Positions 16,439-24,607 of a stretch of DNA of 64,000 nucleotides are shown piece by piece. The notes beneath the pieces were generated by a model. The model worked only from the letters and a program-made list of their open reading frames with translations, was not told where the DNA came from and did not search any database. Within the stretch, counting starts at the first letter, position 1, and each line of letters starts with the position of its first letter. A program made the position numbers and the translations under genes. The stretch is from Sphingobacterium sp. FBM7-1 (lineage in GTDB: Bacteria > Bacteroidota > Bacteroidia > Sphingobacteriales > Sphingobacteriaceae): contig NZ_JAJEWJ010000001.1 in NCBI RefSeq assembly GCF_020687765.1, positions 558,001 to 622,000 on the forward strand, in the 5' to 3' direction.

Positions 16439-17173
16439 TTAGCGAGCAGTATAACTCGCTCTAACGGTAATATTAGCTGTTTTATTCCGCGCCGTCGTAT
16501 TAAATGCTCCGCCATAAGAATACTCTTCATTATCATTTTGGCCAGTTATCTGGAAGATCCCCAGATCAGCCTTCACGAGATCCCCAAGTGATGACCCTGC
16601 CTCGGTAGCGATATTAGAAGCACGCTGTTTAGCATTTTCAGAAGCCTGGGAAATCAGCTCCAATTTCAGATCTTCCAATTTTGAAAAATAGTAGTTCGGC
16701 GAATTAGAGCTCAATTCGATACCTTGAGAAATCAACGCAGAAATCTCTCGCGAAGCATTATCTACCTTATCCAGATCTTTGGATTCCACAGTTACGTTTT
16801 GGGACAGGTTATACCCCGTAAAGGTATTGTAACTATTTCCCTGCCCGTCGGAATGATAGGAAAATTCCCGATTAATATTAACCGCATTAAAAACAATTTC
16901 TTGCGGATTGATTCCCTGCTGCTCCAAAAATTGTCGTACTAAGTCCCTATCTTGCTTCAATTGTTCGGAAGCTACACTTAAATCCATCGATTTACGGTTA
17001 AACGATGCGGACCATTTTACAATATCCGATTCAAAATTCTTTTTAGCATTTCCCGTCACATTGATGGTGCTGCTGATTTTATACTTAAACTTATAAGCAT
17101 TCGCCAAAACGACAGCAAAAATAACAAAAGCCAAGCCACCGATCAGCGCCATTAATAAACCATTTGATTTCAT
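16439..17173 (-). CDS. SIMPL-domain (DUF541) protein with N-terminal membrane anchor
   Basis: From the ATG 17173 the protein begins MKSNGLLMALIGGLAFVIFA followed by VVLANAYKFKYK, an uncleaved anchor or signal. The body has the SIMPL pattern: INVTGNAKKNFESDIVKWSA, GYNLSQNVTVESKDLDKVD and SQASENAKQRASNIATEAGS. The C-terminal strand NITVRASYTAR also fits. The family forms periplasmic oligomers and is linked to oxidative stress tolerance in other bacteria. Its biochemical role is unsettled. I discarded the longer frame to 17200 because it places charged residues before the anchor without a supporting site. It is convergent with rnhA. Confidence 0.82.
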   Translation of the reverse strand: MKSNGLLMALIGGLAFVIFAVVLANAYKFKYKISSTINVTGNAKKNFESDIVKWSASFNRKSMDLSVASEQLKQDRDLVRQFLEQQGINPQEIVFNAVNINREFSYHSDGQGNSYNTFTGYNLSQNVTVESKDLDKVDNASREISALISQGIELSSNSPNYYFSKLEDLKLELISQASENAKQRASNIATEAGSSLGDLVKADLGIFQITGQNDNEEYSYGGAFNTTARNKTANITVRASYTAR

Positions 17174-17560
17174 ATGTATTTTTACCTTCACCTTCTCCAA
17201 CTTTCATGCCTATTTCCGATAAACCTCACCTTCGACACGTGCGTTGCTTAAAATATAGCCTACTACTGGATATACCCTTTCAAGCGAAACAGATTCATCA
17301 CATCCACCCGAGTTTCGTCTCCGCGACACAAAAATCTTGACAAAGACAAACAACCACTAAAAAAAAACAATACACCCATCAAATAAACCCACAAAAAAAA
17401 TCAGATTTCACAAAAAAACTCACTATTCACAAAAAATTACACAAAAATCCAACATAAACACGATAAAAATTCAGTTTTTTTCAATTTTTCTATTGTATTT
17501 ATCAAAATAAACGTACTTTTACAACGAAATAACAACCCAAACTAAAAAATATCAAAAAAA
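17174..17560 (+). promoter_or_regulatory. Gene-free AT-rich region with the glnN promoter
   Basis: There is no gene in this 387-bp stretch. From about 17340 it is very A-rich with phased A tracts. A TTG (17493-17495), 18 nt, TACTTTTA (17514-17521) fits the Bacteroidetes promoter with one or two deviations and would start glnN about 35 nt before its ATG. No RNA hairpin strong enough to call a riboswitch was seen. Confidence 0.45.
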
Positions 17561-19750
17561 ATGTCAAGCCCCAGATTTAAAGCAGCAGAGTTAGCCATAT
17601 CCCGTCCAGCGGAAGATATGGAGAAAGTGGAGTCATTAAACCCCACCAGTATCTACGGGAAAAATGTATTTACCATTGCGAAGATGAAGAATTATCTTTC
17701 GAAAAGTACATACAACGAGCTTGTTCAGACAATTGATGCCGGCACGAAGATTTCACGCGAACTTGCCGACGAAATTGCACAGGCCATGAAAACGTGGGCT
17801 ATTAGCAATGGTACCACGCATTATACCCACTGGTTTCAACCTTTGACAGGAACTACAGCAGAGAAACACGACGCTTTCTTCGAACCCGATTCGAACGGCG
17901 AAGCAATTGAAAAATTCTCCGGCGATTCTTTGGCACAACAAGAACCCGATGCATCTTCCTTTCCAAGTGGTGGTATCCGGAATACTTTCGAAGCACGTGG
18001 TTATACTGCTTGGGATCCTTCCTCTCCTGCCTTTATTTTCGAAACTGCAGCAGGCAAAACACTATGTATTCCAACGGTATTTGTTTCTTATACCGGCGAA
18101 TCTTTAGATTATAAAGCTCCTTTATTAAAAACGATAGAAGCGATTAACAAGGCTGCCACAGACGTGGTACAATATTTTGATAAATCCGTTACCAAAGTAA
18201 ACGCCTCACTCGGTATAGAACAAGAATATTTCTTAGTAGATCTTTCCTTATTTCATGCTCGCCCGGATCTTCAATTTACCGGACGCACACTTTTCGGTCA
18301 CATGTCTGCAAAAGGTCAGCAATTGGAAGACCATTACTTCGGAGCCATCCCAGAGCGCGTACTCGCGTATATGGTCGATTTGGAGAATGAAGCATTAAAA
18401 CTAGGCATTCCACTCAAAACGCGACACAACGAGGTAGCACCATCCCAATTTGAGTGTGCGCCGATGTTCGAAGAAATCAACTTAGCAATTGACCACAACC
18501 AATTGTTAATGAATCTTATGGAGCAGATTGCTGTTCGTCACCACTTTAAAGTATTATTGCACGAGAAACCTTTCAGTGGTATCAACGGATCCGGTAAACA
18601 TAATAACTGGTCATTAATTACCAACACCGGCATCAATCTACTTTCTCCCGGTAAAACACCGAAAAACAACCTGATGTTCCTGACGTTTTTCGTCAACACC
18701 ATCAAAGCAGTATACGAGCACGCCGATTTACTGCGCGCATCCATTGCCAGCCATAGTAATGACCACCGCTTAGGAGCAAACGAAGCCCCTCCGGCAATTA
18801 TTTCTATATTTTTAGGCTCACAATTAGACGAAATCCTAGAAGAAGTAGAATCTGCACGCGTTGCGAAAAAGGTTAAAAACGACACCAATTTATGGCACGG
18901 TATACCTAAGATTCCAGATTTGAAACTGGATAATACTGATCGTAACCGTACCTCACCATTTGCGTTTACCGGCAATAAATTCGAATTCCGTGCCGTAGGT
19001 TCCTCAGCAAACTCGGCGTTACCAATGATCGTCCTTAATGCCATTGTTGCCAACCAACTTATCGAGTTTAAAACAGAAGTAGACAAGCAAATCAAAAAAG
19101 GCACGAAAAAAGACCTTGCCTTGCTGAATGTTATCCGCAGATATATCAAAGAATCCAAAGCAATCCGTTTCGAAGGTAACGGTTATAGCGAAGAGTGGGC
19201 ACGTGAAGCAGAGACGCGCGGACTTTCTAACATAAAATCGACGCCCAAAGCGCTAGATGTATATGTGAAAGAAGAAAATCTCGCGTTGTTTGAGCGACTC
19301 GCCATCTATTCAAAACGCGAGTCCGAAGCGCGTCATGAGATCTTATTAGAGAACTTCTACAAGAAACTCCAAATCGAAGCACGTATCATCGGTGAAGTAG
19401 TCACCAGTCAAATTGCGCCAGCATGCTTTATTTATCAAAACGAACTCATCCAAAATGTCCGTGGATTAAAAGACCTAGGACTGCCGAAGGAATCATACAG
19501 CTCCCAGCTCAATTTAGTGGAACGTATCTCTAAACACACCAATTTGATTTTGGAAAAATCAGAAGAAATGCGTCAATCCCGTAAACAAGCAAACAACATC
19601 GAAGATGTTCGGGAACGTGCGATTGCCTACGACGAAGAGGTTAAACCTTACTTCGACGAAATTCGTTACCACGTAAATAAACTAGAGAAAATTATCGATG
19701 ACAATAAATGGCCTCTGCCGAAATTAAGAGAACTTTTATTCTTGCGATAA
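17561..19750 (+). CDS. glnN: Type III glutamine synthetase
   Basis: The 729-residue length is that of GSIII, against about 470 for GSI. Signature segments are THYTHWFQPLTGTTAEKHDA near the N-terminus, EQEYFLVDLSLF, and KTRHNEVAPSQFECAP. INGSGKHNNWSLITNTG carries the conserved substrate loop, and NRTSPFAFTGNKFEFRAVGS carries the metal and phosphate ligands. It makes glutamine from glutamate, ammonia and ATP in the cytoplasm and is the usual ammonium assimilation enzyme in this phylum. A single-gene unit ends at a terminator. A promoter is visible upstream; nitrogen regulation cannot be read from the sequence. Confidence 0.95.
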   Translation: MSSPRFKAAELAISRPAEDMEKVESLNPTSIYGKNVFTIAKMKNYLSKSTYNELVQTIDAGTKISRELADEIAQAMKTWAISNGTTHYTHWFQPLTGTTAEKHDAFFEPDSNGEAIEKFSGDSLAQQEPDASSFPSGGIRNTFEARGYTAWDPSSPAFIFETAAGKTLCIPTVFVSYTGESLDYKAPLLKTIEAINKAATDVVQYFDKSVTKVNASLGIEQEYFLVDLSLFHARPDLQFTGRTLFGHMSAKGQQLEDHYFGAIPERVLAYMVDLENEALKLGIPLKTRHNEVAPSQFECAPMFEEINLAIDHNQLLMNLMEQIAVRHHFKVLLHEKPFSGINGSGKHNNWSLITNTGINLLSPGKTPKNNLMFLTFFVNTIKAVYEHADLLRASIASHSNDHRLGANEAPPAIISIFLGSQLDEILEEVESARVAKKVKNDTNLWHGIPKIPDLKLDNTDRNRTSPFAFTGNKFEFRAVGSSANSALPMIVLNAIVANQLIEFKTEVDKQIKKGTKKDLALLNVIRRYIKESKAIRFEGNGYSEEWAREAETRGLSNIKSTPKALDVYVKEENLALFERLAIYSKRESEARHEILLENFYKKLQIEARIIGEVVTSQIAPACFIYQNELIQNVRGLKDLGLPKESYSSQLNLVERISKHTNLILEKSEEMRQSRKQANNIEDVRERAIAYDEEVKPYFDEIRYHVNKLEKIIDDNKWPLPKLRELLFLR

Positions 19751-19778
19751 ACAAGACTACACATCTTGCAATATAGAC

Positions 19779-19815
19779 AAGAGACTGCTTTCATAAAGGC
19801 AGTCTCTTATTTTTT
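19779..19815. terminator. Bidirectional terminator between glnN and the DUF6807 gene
   Basis: AAGAGACTGC with a TTT and GGCAGTCTCTT pair around a short loop, with T-rich sequence after it on the plus strand. The last codons of the minus-strand gene overlap it. Confidence 0.78.
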
Positions 19816-20811
19816 GGTCGCAAAACTCAGCCACTGGCCTTCCATCGTCTGCGCATCCTGCATTCCGTCAAACACCACTAATCTGTACTGTAATACATAC
19901 GTATAACCCGGTTCCAAAAGCCAATCTCGATCTTTGGTTGGTGAAAAGTTAATAAATACATTTTCTCGTCCCTTATTCGCCTCGCTATCCCAGATACGTA
20001 AAGGCTCCGGGTGATTAAAGTTATCCGGGTGCGACAAGATCGCCATTCCCCCATATCCGTTTTCGCCCAATCCCCCCTGCACCATACACCAACGAGCTCG
20101 ACTACCGTCCGTATCCCCGCGCGTATTCCCTTCAGACGTCAGGACGCTACTGTTCTCGGGCCCCCAAGACGCAACAGCCCGCCAGCCTAAGCCACCGTAC
20201 CGATAGCTAAGCAAGCGTAACGGATACACTGTGGCACACTCCAACTCCATGCGGATATCGATCCAATAATAACTTTGCTGTCCGTCCGGCACATGGAGGC
20301 GCACCATTTGCCGCTCCTCAAGAGCTGTCTCTTCCCTTCCGTCCGCCCCAAACACCACATGATTATGTTGTACCGTATAACTCGCCGTCCGACCCTCCAC
20401 TTCATGATCCAGTATCCGGGCAAAACGAACCGTCCCCTCCTTTTTACGAAGATTCCAAAAATCCACTGTATCTCCTCGGAACACCGTCTGCGTCCAAGGA
20501 TTCCAGATTCCATAATGATGATAGTGATCGGCCGGCTGAATCCGGGTGAGCTGCTCCCCTTTCAAAGTGCGAACTGGATGGATAAAACCGCTCCGCTGAT
20601 AACTGCTATCCTGCCCCTTTGGCGGATACACCGTATTGAACTGATACGTAAGTAAGGGCTGCGTCTGGTGGAAAATAGTCAATACACTATCAATAACCAA
20701 TCGCAGACTATCCGTCGGGGGACGCTCTTTGCCATAGGCGTACATACTTAGTAAATTGGTCCACACTATACCTATCAACGTAAACGTGCATGCTATCTGG
20801 CGGTTCTTCAT
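19807..20811 (-). CDS. DUF6807 (PmoA-family) secreted protein
   Basis: The 334-residue protein begins with a signal peptide (ACTFTLIGIVWTNLLSMYAYG). It then carries features of the DUF6807/PmoA-like family: YQRSGFIHPVRTLKGEQLTR, the HYHHYGIWNPWTQTVFRGD motif and LTSEGNTRGDTDGSRARWCM. The family is common near carbohydrate or aromatic catabolism genes in Bacteroidetes and has a galactose-mutarotase-like beta fold. Despite the PmoA name, methane oxidation is not implied. It is transcribed alone, convergent with glnN. The substrate is unknown. Confidence 0.72.
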   Translation of the reverse strand: MKNRQIACTFTLIGIVWTNLLSMYAYGKERPPTDSLRLVIDSVLTIFHQTQPLLTYQFNTVYPPKGQDSSYQRSGFIHPVRTLKGEQLTRIQPADHYHHYGIWNPWTQTVFRGDTVDFWNLRKKEGTVRFARILDHEVEGRTASYTVQHNHVVFGADGREETALEERQMVRLHVPDGQQSYYWIDIRMELECATVYPLRLLSYRYGGLGWRAVASWGPENSSVLTSEGNTRGDTDGSRARWCMVQGGLGENGYGGMAILSHPDNFNHPEPLRIWDSEANKGRENVFINFSPTKDRDWLLEPGYTYVLQYRLVVFDGMQDAQTMEGQWLSFATKK

Positions 20812-20953
20812 CGGAATAAATTAAAAACAATCTATACAAACTTAGCTTTTTATATGATAATCCGTAAATTTATGCCCAACGAAGACATGCAAAAAAATAA
20901 AAATAGTTCTCCCGTAAAAAATAAATAAAATAGCGAAATCGCAGCAAGCACGT

Positions 20954-21331
20954 ATGATGAAAGGAAAGAAAAAGTTTTGGATAATTGCCGTTGGGCTAAT
21001 TCTATTATTAGGGTATGGAATTTGGGAAGCGTACAACCAACCATCCATTGCCGATTTGCCCGGTGGTTTTGAAGAAGTAGCCTTCGTTCGGAACGAGCAG
21101 AACAAAGGCGGTATTATCCGCATATATGCCGTTTCCGTCAGCGATATGGCCAATGCAAAATACGATGCCTGCGCGGACATGTTCCCGACAAACGATTACG
21201 GCAGTATAACGAAAATCTATTTTTTCGACAAGTCCCAACCCTATCCCACCAGCCTGACCATCGACCCGCCGCATTACGATACCGAGCAATACGCCGCGGT
21301 GATGATTCTTAAACGAACCGGATCAGAATAA
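20954..21331 (+). CDS. Small membrane-anchored protein of unknown function
   Basis: The protein has 125 residues. It opens MMKGKKKFWIIAVGLILLLG, a single membrane helix with a positively charged cytoplasmic end. The remaining part (LPGGFEEVAFVRNEQNKGGI, then IRIYAVSVSDMANAKYDACA) should be outside the cytoplasm. I do not recognise a domain. Two cysteines at most, no lipobox. It is divergent from the DUF6807 gene and convergent with the AraC regulator. The codon pattern resembles its neighbours, so I consider it a real gene. An ATG one codon downstream (20957) is an equally good start. Confidence 0.65.
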   Translation: MMKGKKKFWIIAVGLILLLGYGIWEAYNQPSIADLPGGFEEVAFVRNEQNKGGIIRIYAVSVSDMANAKYDACADMFPTNDYGSITKIYFFDKSQPYPTSLTIDPPHYDTEQYAAVMILKRTGSE

Positions 21332-21340
21332 GAAAAAGAA

Positions 21341-22231
21341 CTACCTTTTTCGAGCGTGCGCCGCGATAAATTCTTTGGGGGAAACTTTCATCACCTGCAA
21401 AAATACCCGGTTAAAATGAACGGCCGTGTTAAATCCGCAGCGATAAGCCGTTTCCGCGATACTCTCTACCTTTTTATTGACCAGTAGCTGGCACGCGCTC
21501 TCGATCCGAATTTCATTAAGAAAAGAAACAAAGGTTTTCTGCGTGTGCTTTTTAAAAAACTTGCAAAATGCCGTGGGCGTTAAGTGCACCACTGCCGCAA
21601 TCTCTTCGATAGCGATATTCCGCTTATAGTTTTCGAGCGTATATTTAATAACCGTGTTAATACGCAGACCATCCGCATCCGGAAAATTCACCTTACTTAA
21701 ACCCGAATACATCGAAATAAATTGGTCTTGCTGTTCCACCAAAGCTCTAAACAACTGCAACAATTTGATCAATTTAGAAGGCCCCCCATCGGTTGCCAAG
21801 GGTAAAAACAACTCCTTTAAGGGCACAGCAAACCTTGCCGGAAGTAACTTACTCGCATCCAGGCTATACAAAAGAGATTTGATCGCCTGCATTTCCGCCA
21901 TGTCAAAAAACGGGCGCAACTTTTCGAGCGAGAAAAATAGATGAATAACATGTATTTCTGAGGGCGTCGTAATCCGTTCATCTTTAAAAAACAGATGCGG
22001 ATCATTCGGTTTGATCAAAAAGATCTGATCCTCCAAACAGGGCCGAATTAAATTCCCCAACATAAAGGCACCACTACCCTTCACGATATACGTAATCTGA
22101 AACTCCCGATGTCGGTGATAGTACTCATAAAAATTTGGGGCGGTATTATCCATCACGTAAAAGGCTTCGTCGCCGCGTACGGGTACCGTAAATTCAATGG
22201 GTTTTCTTTGCTCTGTTGTTGTCTTCATCAT
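21341..22231 (-). CDS. AraC-family transcriptional regulator with N-terminal cupin
   Basis: The 296-residue protein has a cupin-like sensing part (YYHRHREFQITYIVKGSGAF, then LEDQIFLIKPNDPHLFF). A C-terminal double helix-turn-helix follows: NIAIEEIAAVVHLTPTAFCK, FKKHTQKTFVSFLNEIRI, and SIAETAYRCGFNTAVHFNRV with SPKEF. It starts 39 bp downstream of pruA, separated from it by an attenuator-like hairpin, so it may be co-transcribed at a lower level. Regulation of proline or glutamate use is a guess from this position. The ligand could be a small polar compound bound in the cupin; nothing in the sequence names it. Confidence 0.87.
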   Translation of the reverse strand: MMKTTTEQRKPIEFTVPVRGDEAFYVMDNTAPNFYEYYHRHREFQITYIVKGSGAFMLGNLIRPCLEDQIFLIKPNDPHLFFKDERITTPSEIHVIHLFFSLEKLRPFFDMAEMQAIKSLLYSLDASKLLPARFAVPLKELFLPLATDGGPSKLIKLLQLFRALVEQQDQFISMYSGLSKVNFPDADGLRINTVIKYTLENYKRNIAIEEIAAVVHLTPTAFCKFFKKHTQKTFVSFLNEIRIESACQLLVNKKVESIAETAYRCGFNTAVHFNRVFLQVMKVSPKEFIAAHARKR

Positions 22232-22237
22232 AAAACA

Positions 22238-22259
22238 GCCCGCGGCTTTATCCGCGGGC
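22238..22259 (-). terminator. Terminator or attenuator hairpin between pruA and the AraC gene
   Basis: GCCCGCGG (22238-22245) and CCGCGGGC (22252-22259) form a perfect 8-bp GC-rich stem, followed on the minus strand by TGTTTTATG. The T run is short, and the AraC start codon is 7 bp further on, so read-through is likely. Confidence 0.65.
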
Positions 22260-22270
22260 CATACGCATTA

Positions 22271-23899
22271 TTAGCCTAAGAACGGATAACGGTAGTCCGT
22301 TTCCGCCTGAAATGTCTCTTTAATGGTACGCGGTGATACCCAGCGCAGCAAATTGATCATCGATCCCGCTTTGTCGTTTGTGCCCGATGCCCTCGCTCCA
22401 CCGAACGGCTGTTGCCCAACGACCGCCCCTGTACACTTATCATTGATATAGAAATTACCCGCTGCATTCCGCAACGCGTAAGTTGCCTCTTCGATAGCAT
22501 AGCGGCATCGCGATATAACTGCACCCGTCAAAGCATATGCAGAAGTCTTGTCCACCAACTCTAGCGTCGCTTTCCAATCTTCATCCGCATATACGAAAAT
22601 CGTCAATACCGGGCCAAATAACTCCTCCTGCATCGTTTCATAATCCGCTTTTTTCGCTAGAATCACGGTAGGATGAATAAAATAACCCTGTGATTTATCG
22701 TACGTACCGCCGATAATAACCTCCGCATCTGCCGAAGCCTTTGCACGATCGATATAAGACGTAATTTTATCAAACGCCTTTTCATCAATAACCGCGTTGA
22801 TGAAATTGCTAAAATCCTCCGTACCACCGATTTTGAAAGATGCGATATCCTTTTCCATCCGTCCGCGGAGATCCTCCCATAACGAAGCAGGTATATAAGC
22901 ACGAGAAGCAGCCGAACACTTTTGTCCCTGATACTCGAAAGCACCCCGAACCAACGCCGTATTCAACACCGCTATATCCGCAGAAGGATGCGCCAAGATA
23001 AAATCTTTACCGCCCGTTTCCCCTACGATACGCGGATACGTTTTATAAAGGTGAATATTTTCTCCGATCGCTTTCCAGATATCCTGGAAAACCCCCGTTG
23101 AACCCGTAAAGTGAATTCCTGCAAAGTCCGGATGTTTGAAAATAACATCGCCCGCTTCCGTACCTGATACATATACCAAATTGATAACCCCATCCGGAAC
23201 CCCAGCTTCCCGGAACACCTCCATCACCACGTGCGCCGAATAAATTTGCGCATTAGACGGTTTCCAGACGACGACATTTCCCATCATCGCCACACAAGAA
23301 GGCAGGTTTCCGGCAATAGCCGTAAAATTAAAGGGAGTTAATGCAAACACAAAACCCTCCAACGGACGCTGCTCTACCCGGTTCCAGACACCTTTAGCAT
23401 TCACCGGCGGCTGCTGGCTATATATTTCCGTCATGTAAGCCACGTTAAATCGTAAGAAATCAGCAAGTTCACAAGCCGAATCAATCTCCGCTTGGTACGC
23501 ATTTTTAGATTGCCCTAACATCGTAGCCGCATTGATTCTATAGCGGTATTTCGTCGAAACCAACTCTGCTGCCTTTAAGAAAATCGCTGCCCGTTGTTCC
23601 CAAGAAAGGTTTTCCCAGTTTTCTTTCGCCGCCAACGCCGCATGGATTGCCGCTTCCACGTGATTGCGGGAACCTTTGTGGTAATAACCTAAAACATGTC
23701 GATGGTCGTGCGGAGGTGTTAAAACTACCTTATCATCAGTCCGCACCTCTTTCCCACCGATATACATCGGCACATCCACCTCCCTCGCTCGCGCTTCCGC
23801 TATAGCTGCTTCCAACAAGGTTCTTTCCTTCGTACCGGGAGCATACGTATTCACGGGCTCGTTAACCGGTACAGGAACATTAAAAAATCCTTTTAACAT
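22271..23899 (-). CDS. pruA: L-glutamate gamma-semialdehyde dehydrogenase (1-pyrroline-5-carboxylate dehydrogenase)
   Basis: This is a 542-residue aldehyde dehydrogenase of the group 1 P5CDH type. The N-terminal FFNVPVPVNEPVNTYAPGTK is typical of this group. FALTPFNFTAIAGNLPSCVA begins the NAD-binding core, and IHFTGSTGVFQDIWK is the Rossmann turn. VGETGGKDFILAH carries the catalytic Glu and YQGQKCSAASRAYIP the catalytic Cys. It oxidises glutamate semialdehyde to glutamate with NAD+, the second step of proline breakdown. No proline dehydrogenase gene is in the window, so the two steps are encoded apart here. An AraC regulator follows. Confidence 0.94.
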   Translation of the reverse strand: MLKGFFNVPVPVNEPVNTYAPGTKERTLLEAAIAEARAREVDVPMYIGGKEVRTDDKVVLTPPHDHRHVLGYYHKGSRNHVEAAIHAALAAKENWENLSWEQRAAIFLKAAELVSTKYRYRINAATMLGQSKNAYQAEIDSACELADFLRFNVAYMTEIYSQQPPVNAKGVWNRVEQRPLEGFVFALTPFNFTAIAGNLPSCVAMMGNVVVWKPSNAQIYSAHVVMEVFREAGVPDGVINLVYVSGTEAGDVIFKHPDFAGIHFTGSTGVFQDIWKAIGENIHLYKTYPRIVGETGGKDFILAHPSADIAVLNTALVRGAFEYQGQKCSAASRAYIPASLWEDLRGRMEKDIASFKIGGTEDFSNFINAVIDEKAFDKITSYIDRAKASADAEVIIGGTYDKSQGYFIHPTVILAKKADYETMQEELFGPVLTIFVYADEDWKATLELVDKTSAYALTGAVISRCRYAIEEATYALRNAAGNFYINDKCTGAVVGQQPFGGARASGTNDKAGSMINLLRWVSPRTIKETFQAETDYRYPFLG

Positions 23900-24031
23900 A
23901 ATGTGCTCCTTTTAAATTTGAGATAAAGTTACCCATTCTATAGGACCTCAAATTTACGGATTATGTTTTTATATAAACCGATATTGCTAAAATATCGACC
24001 AAACAGCAAATATATTGGTAAATATATGTTG

Positions 24032-24562
24032 TTAATACTTGATTTTAAAACGATCAAAAACTTTAGACCATAACCAAATCGGTCCAATGCTGAGTAAACG
24101 CCAAATACCTGCTGGCGGAATATCTGCGGATTCCTTCTTGGCCAGCAGCGTCGTTCCGATAAGGCCGATAATCGCCAGCACCAAACTCACTAACCATACC
24201 GCAGGCCCCCCATCGCGCTCCACATATTCCAGTTGCACAATACAAAAACTCATGATACCAATGGTAAATAACATGGCATACGAAAGCGTAGGCGCCAAGC
24301 GTAAATACAAATAAATGATGATCGCAATATAAAAAGACCCCCAATTTAGGAAAGTATCCATATTCATCCGAACCAAGAAATCCAGCTTAGGAAACGGAAT
24401 CATCCAGACTAATCCCATCACGCCAAAAAACGCTAAAGCAATACATAGTGCATATGCGATTTTATTGCCCGATATAAAGGTCCGGTCCATTTCGTAAAAA
24501 ATACGTTCAATCGGTCGCTCAAATACAGGCGTTTTAACGGCTTTTTTCTTTTTCTTGTTCAT
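24032..24562 (-). CDS. Four-helix membrane protein of unknown function
   Basis: The protein has 176 residues with a very basic N-terminus (MNKKKKKAVKTPVFERPIER). Four hydrophobic segments follow: IAYALCIALAFFGVMGLVWM, then NWGSFYIAIIIYLYLRLA, SYAMLFTIGIMSFCIVQL and WLVSLVLAIIGLIGTTLLA. I do not recognise the family with confidence. It lies 45 bp downstream of mutS2 and is probably on the same transcript. No signal peptide or catalytic motif is apparent. It is likely a small inner-membrane protein. Confidence 0.7.
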   Translation of the reverse strand: MNKKKKKAVKTPVFERPIERIFYEMDRTFISGNKIAYALCIALAFFGVMGLVWMIPFPKLDFLVRMNMDTFLNWGSFYIAIIIYLYLRLAPTLSYAMLFTIGIMSFCIVQLEYVERDGGPAVWLVSLVLAIIGLIGTTLLAKKESADIPPAGIWRLLSIGPIWLWSKVFDRFKIKY

Positions 24563-24607
24563 AGCGCAAAGGTACGAATAACCTAAAAGATTTTAACACA
24601 ACAGTAC

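Noticed and set aside
24032..24562. Mpo1/DUF962 family assignment
   Set aside because: The conserved His and Asn residues of that family are not visible; only the general four-helix pattern is similar.
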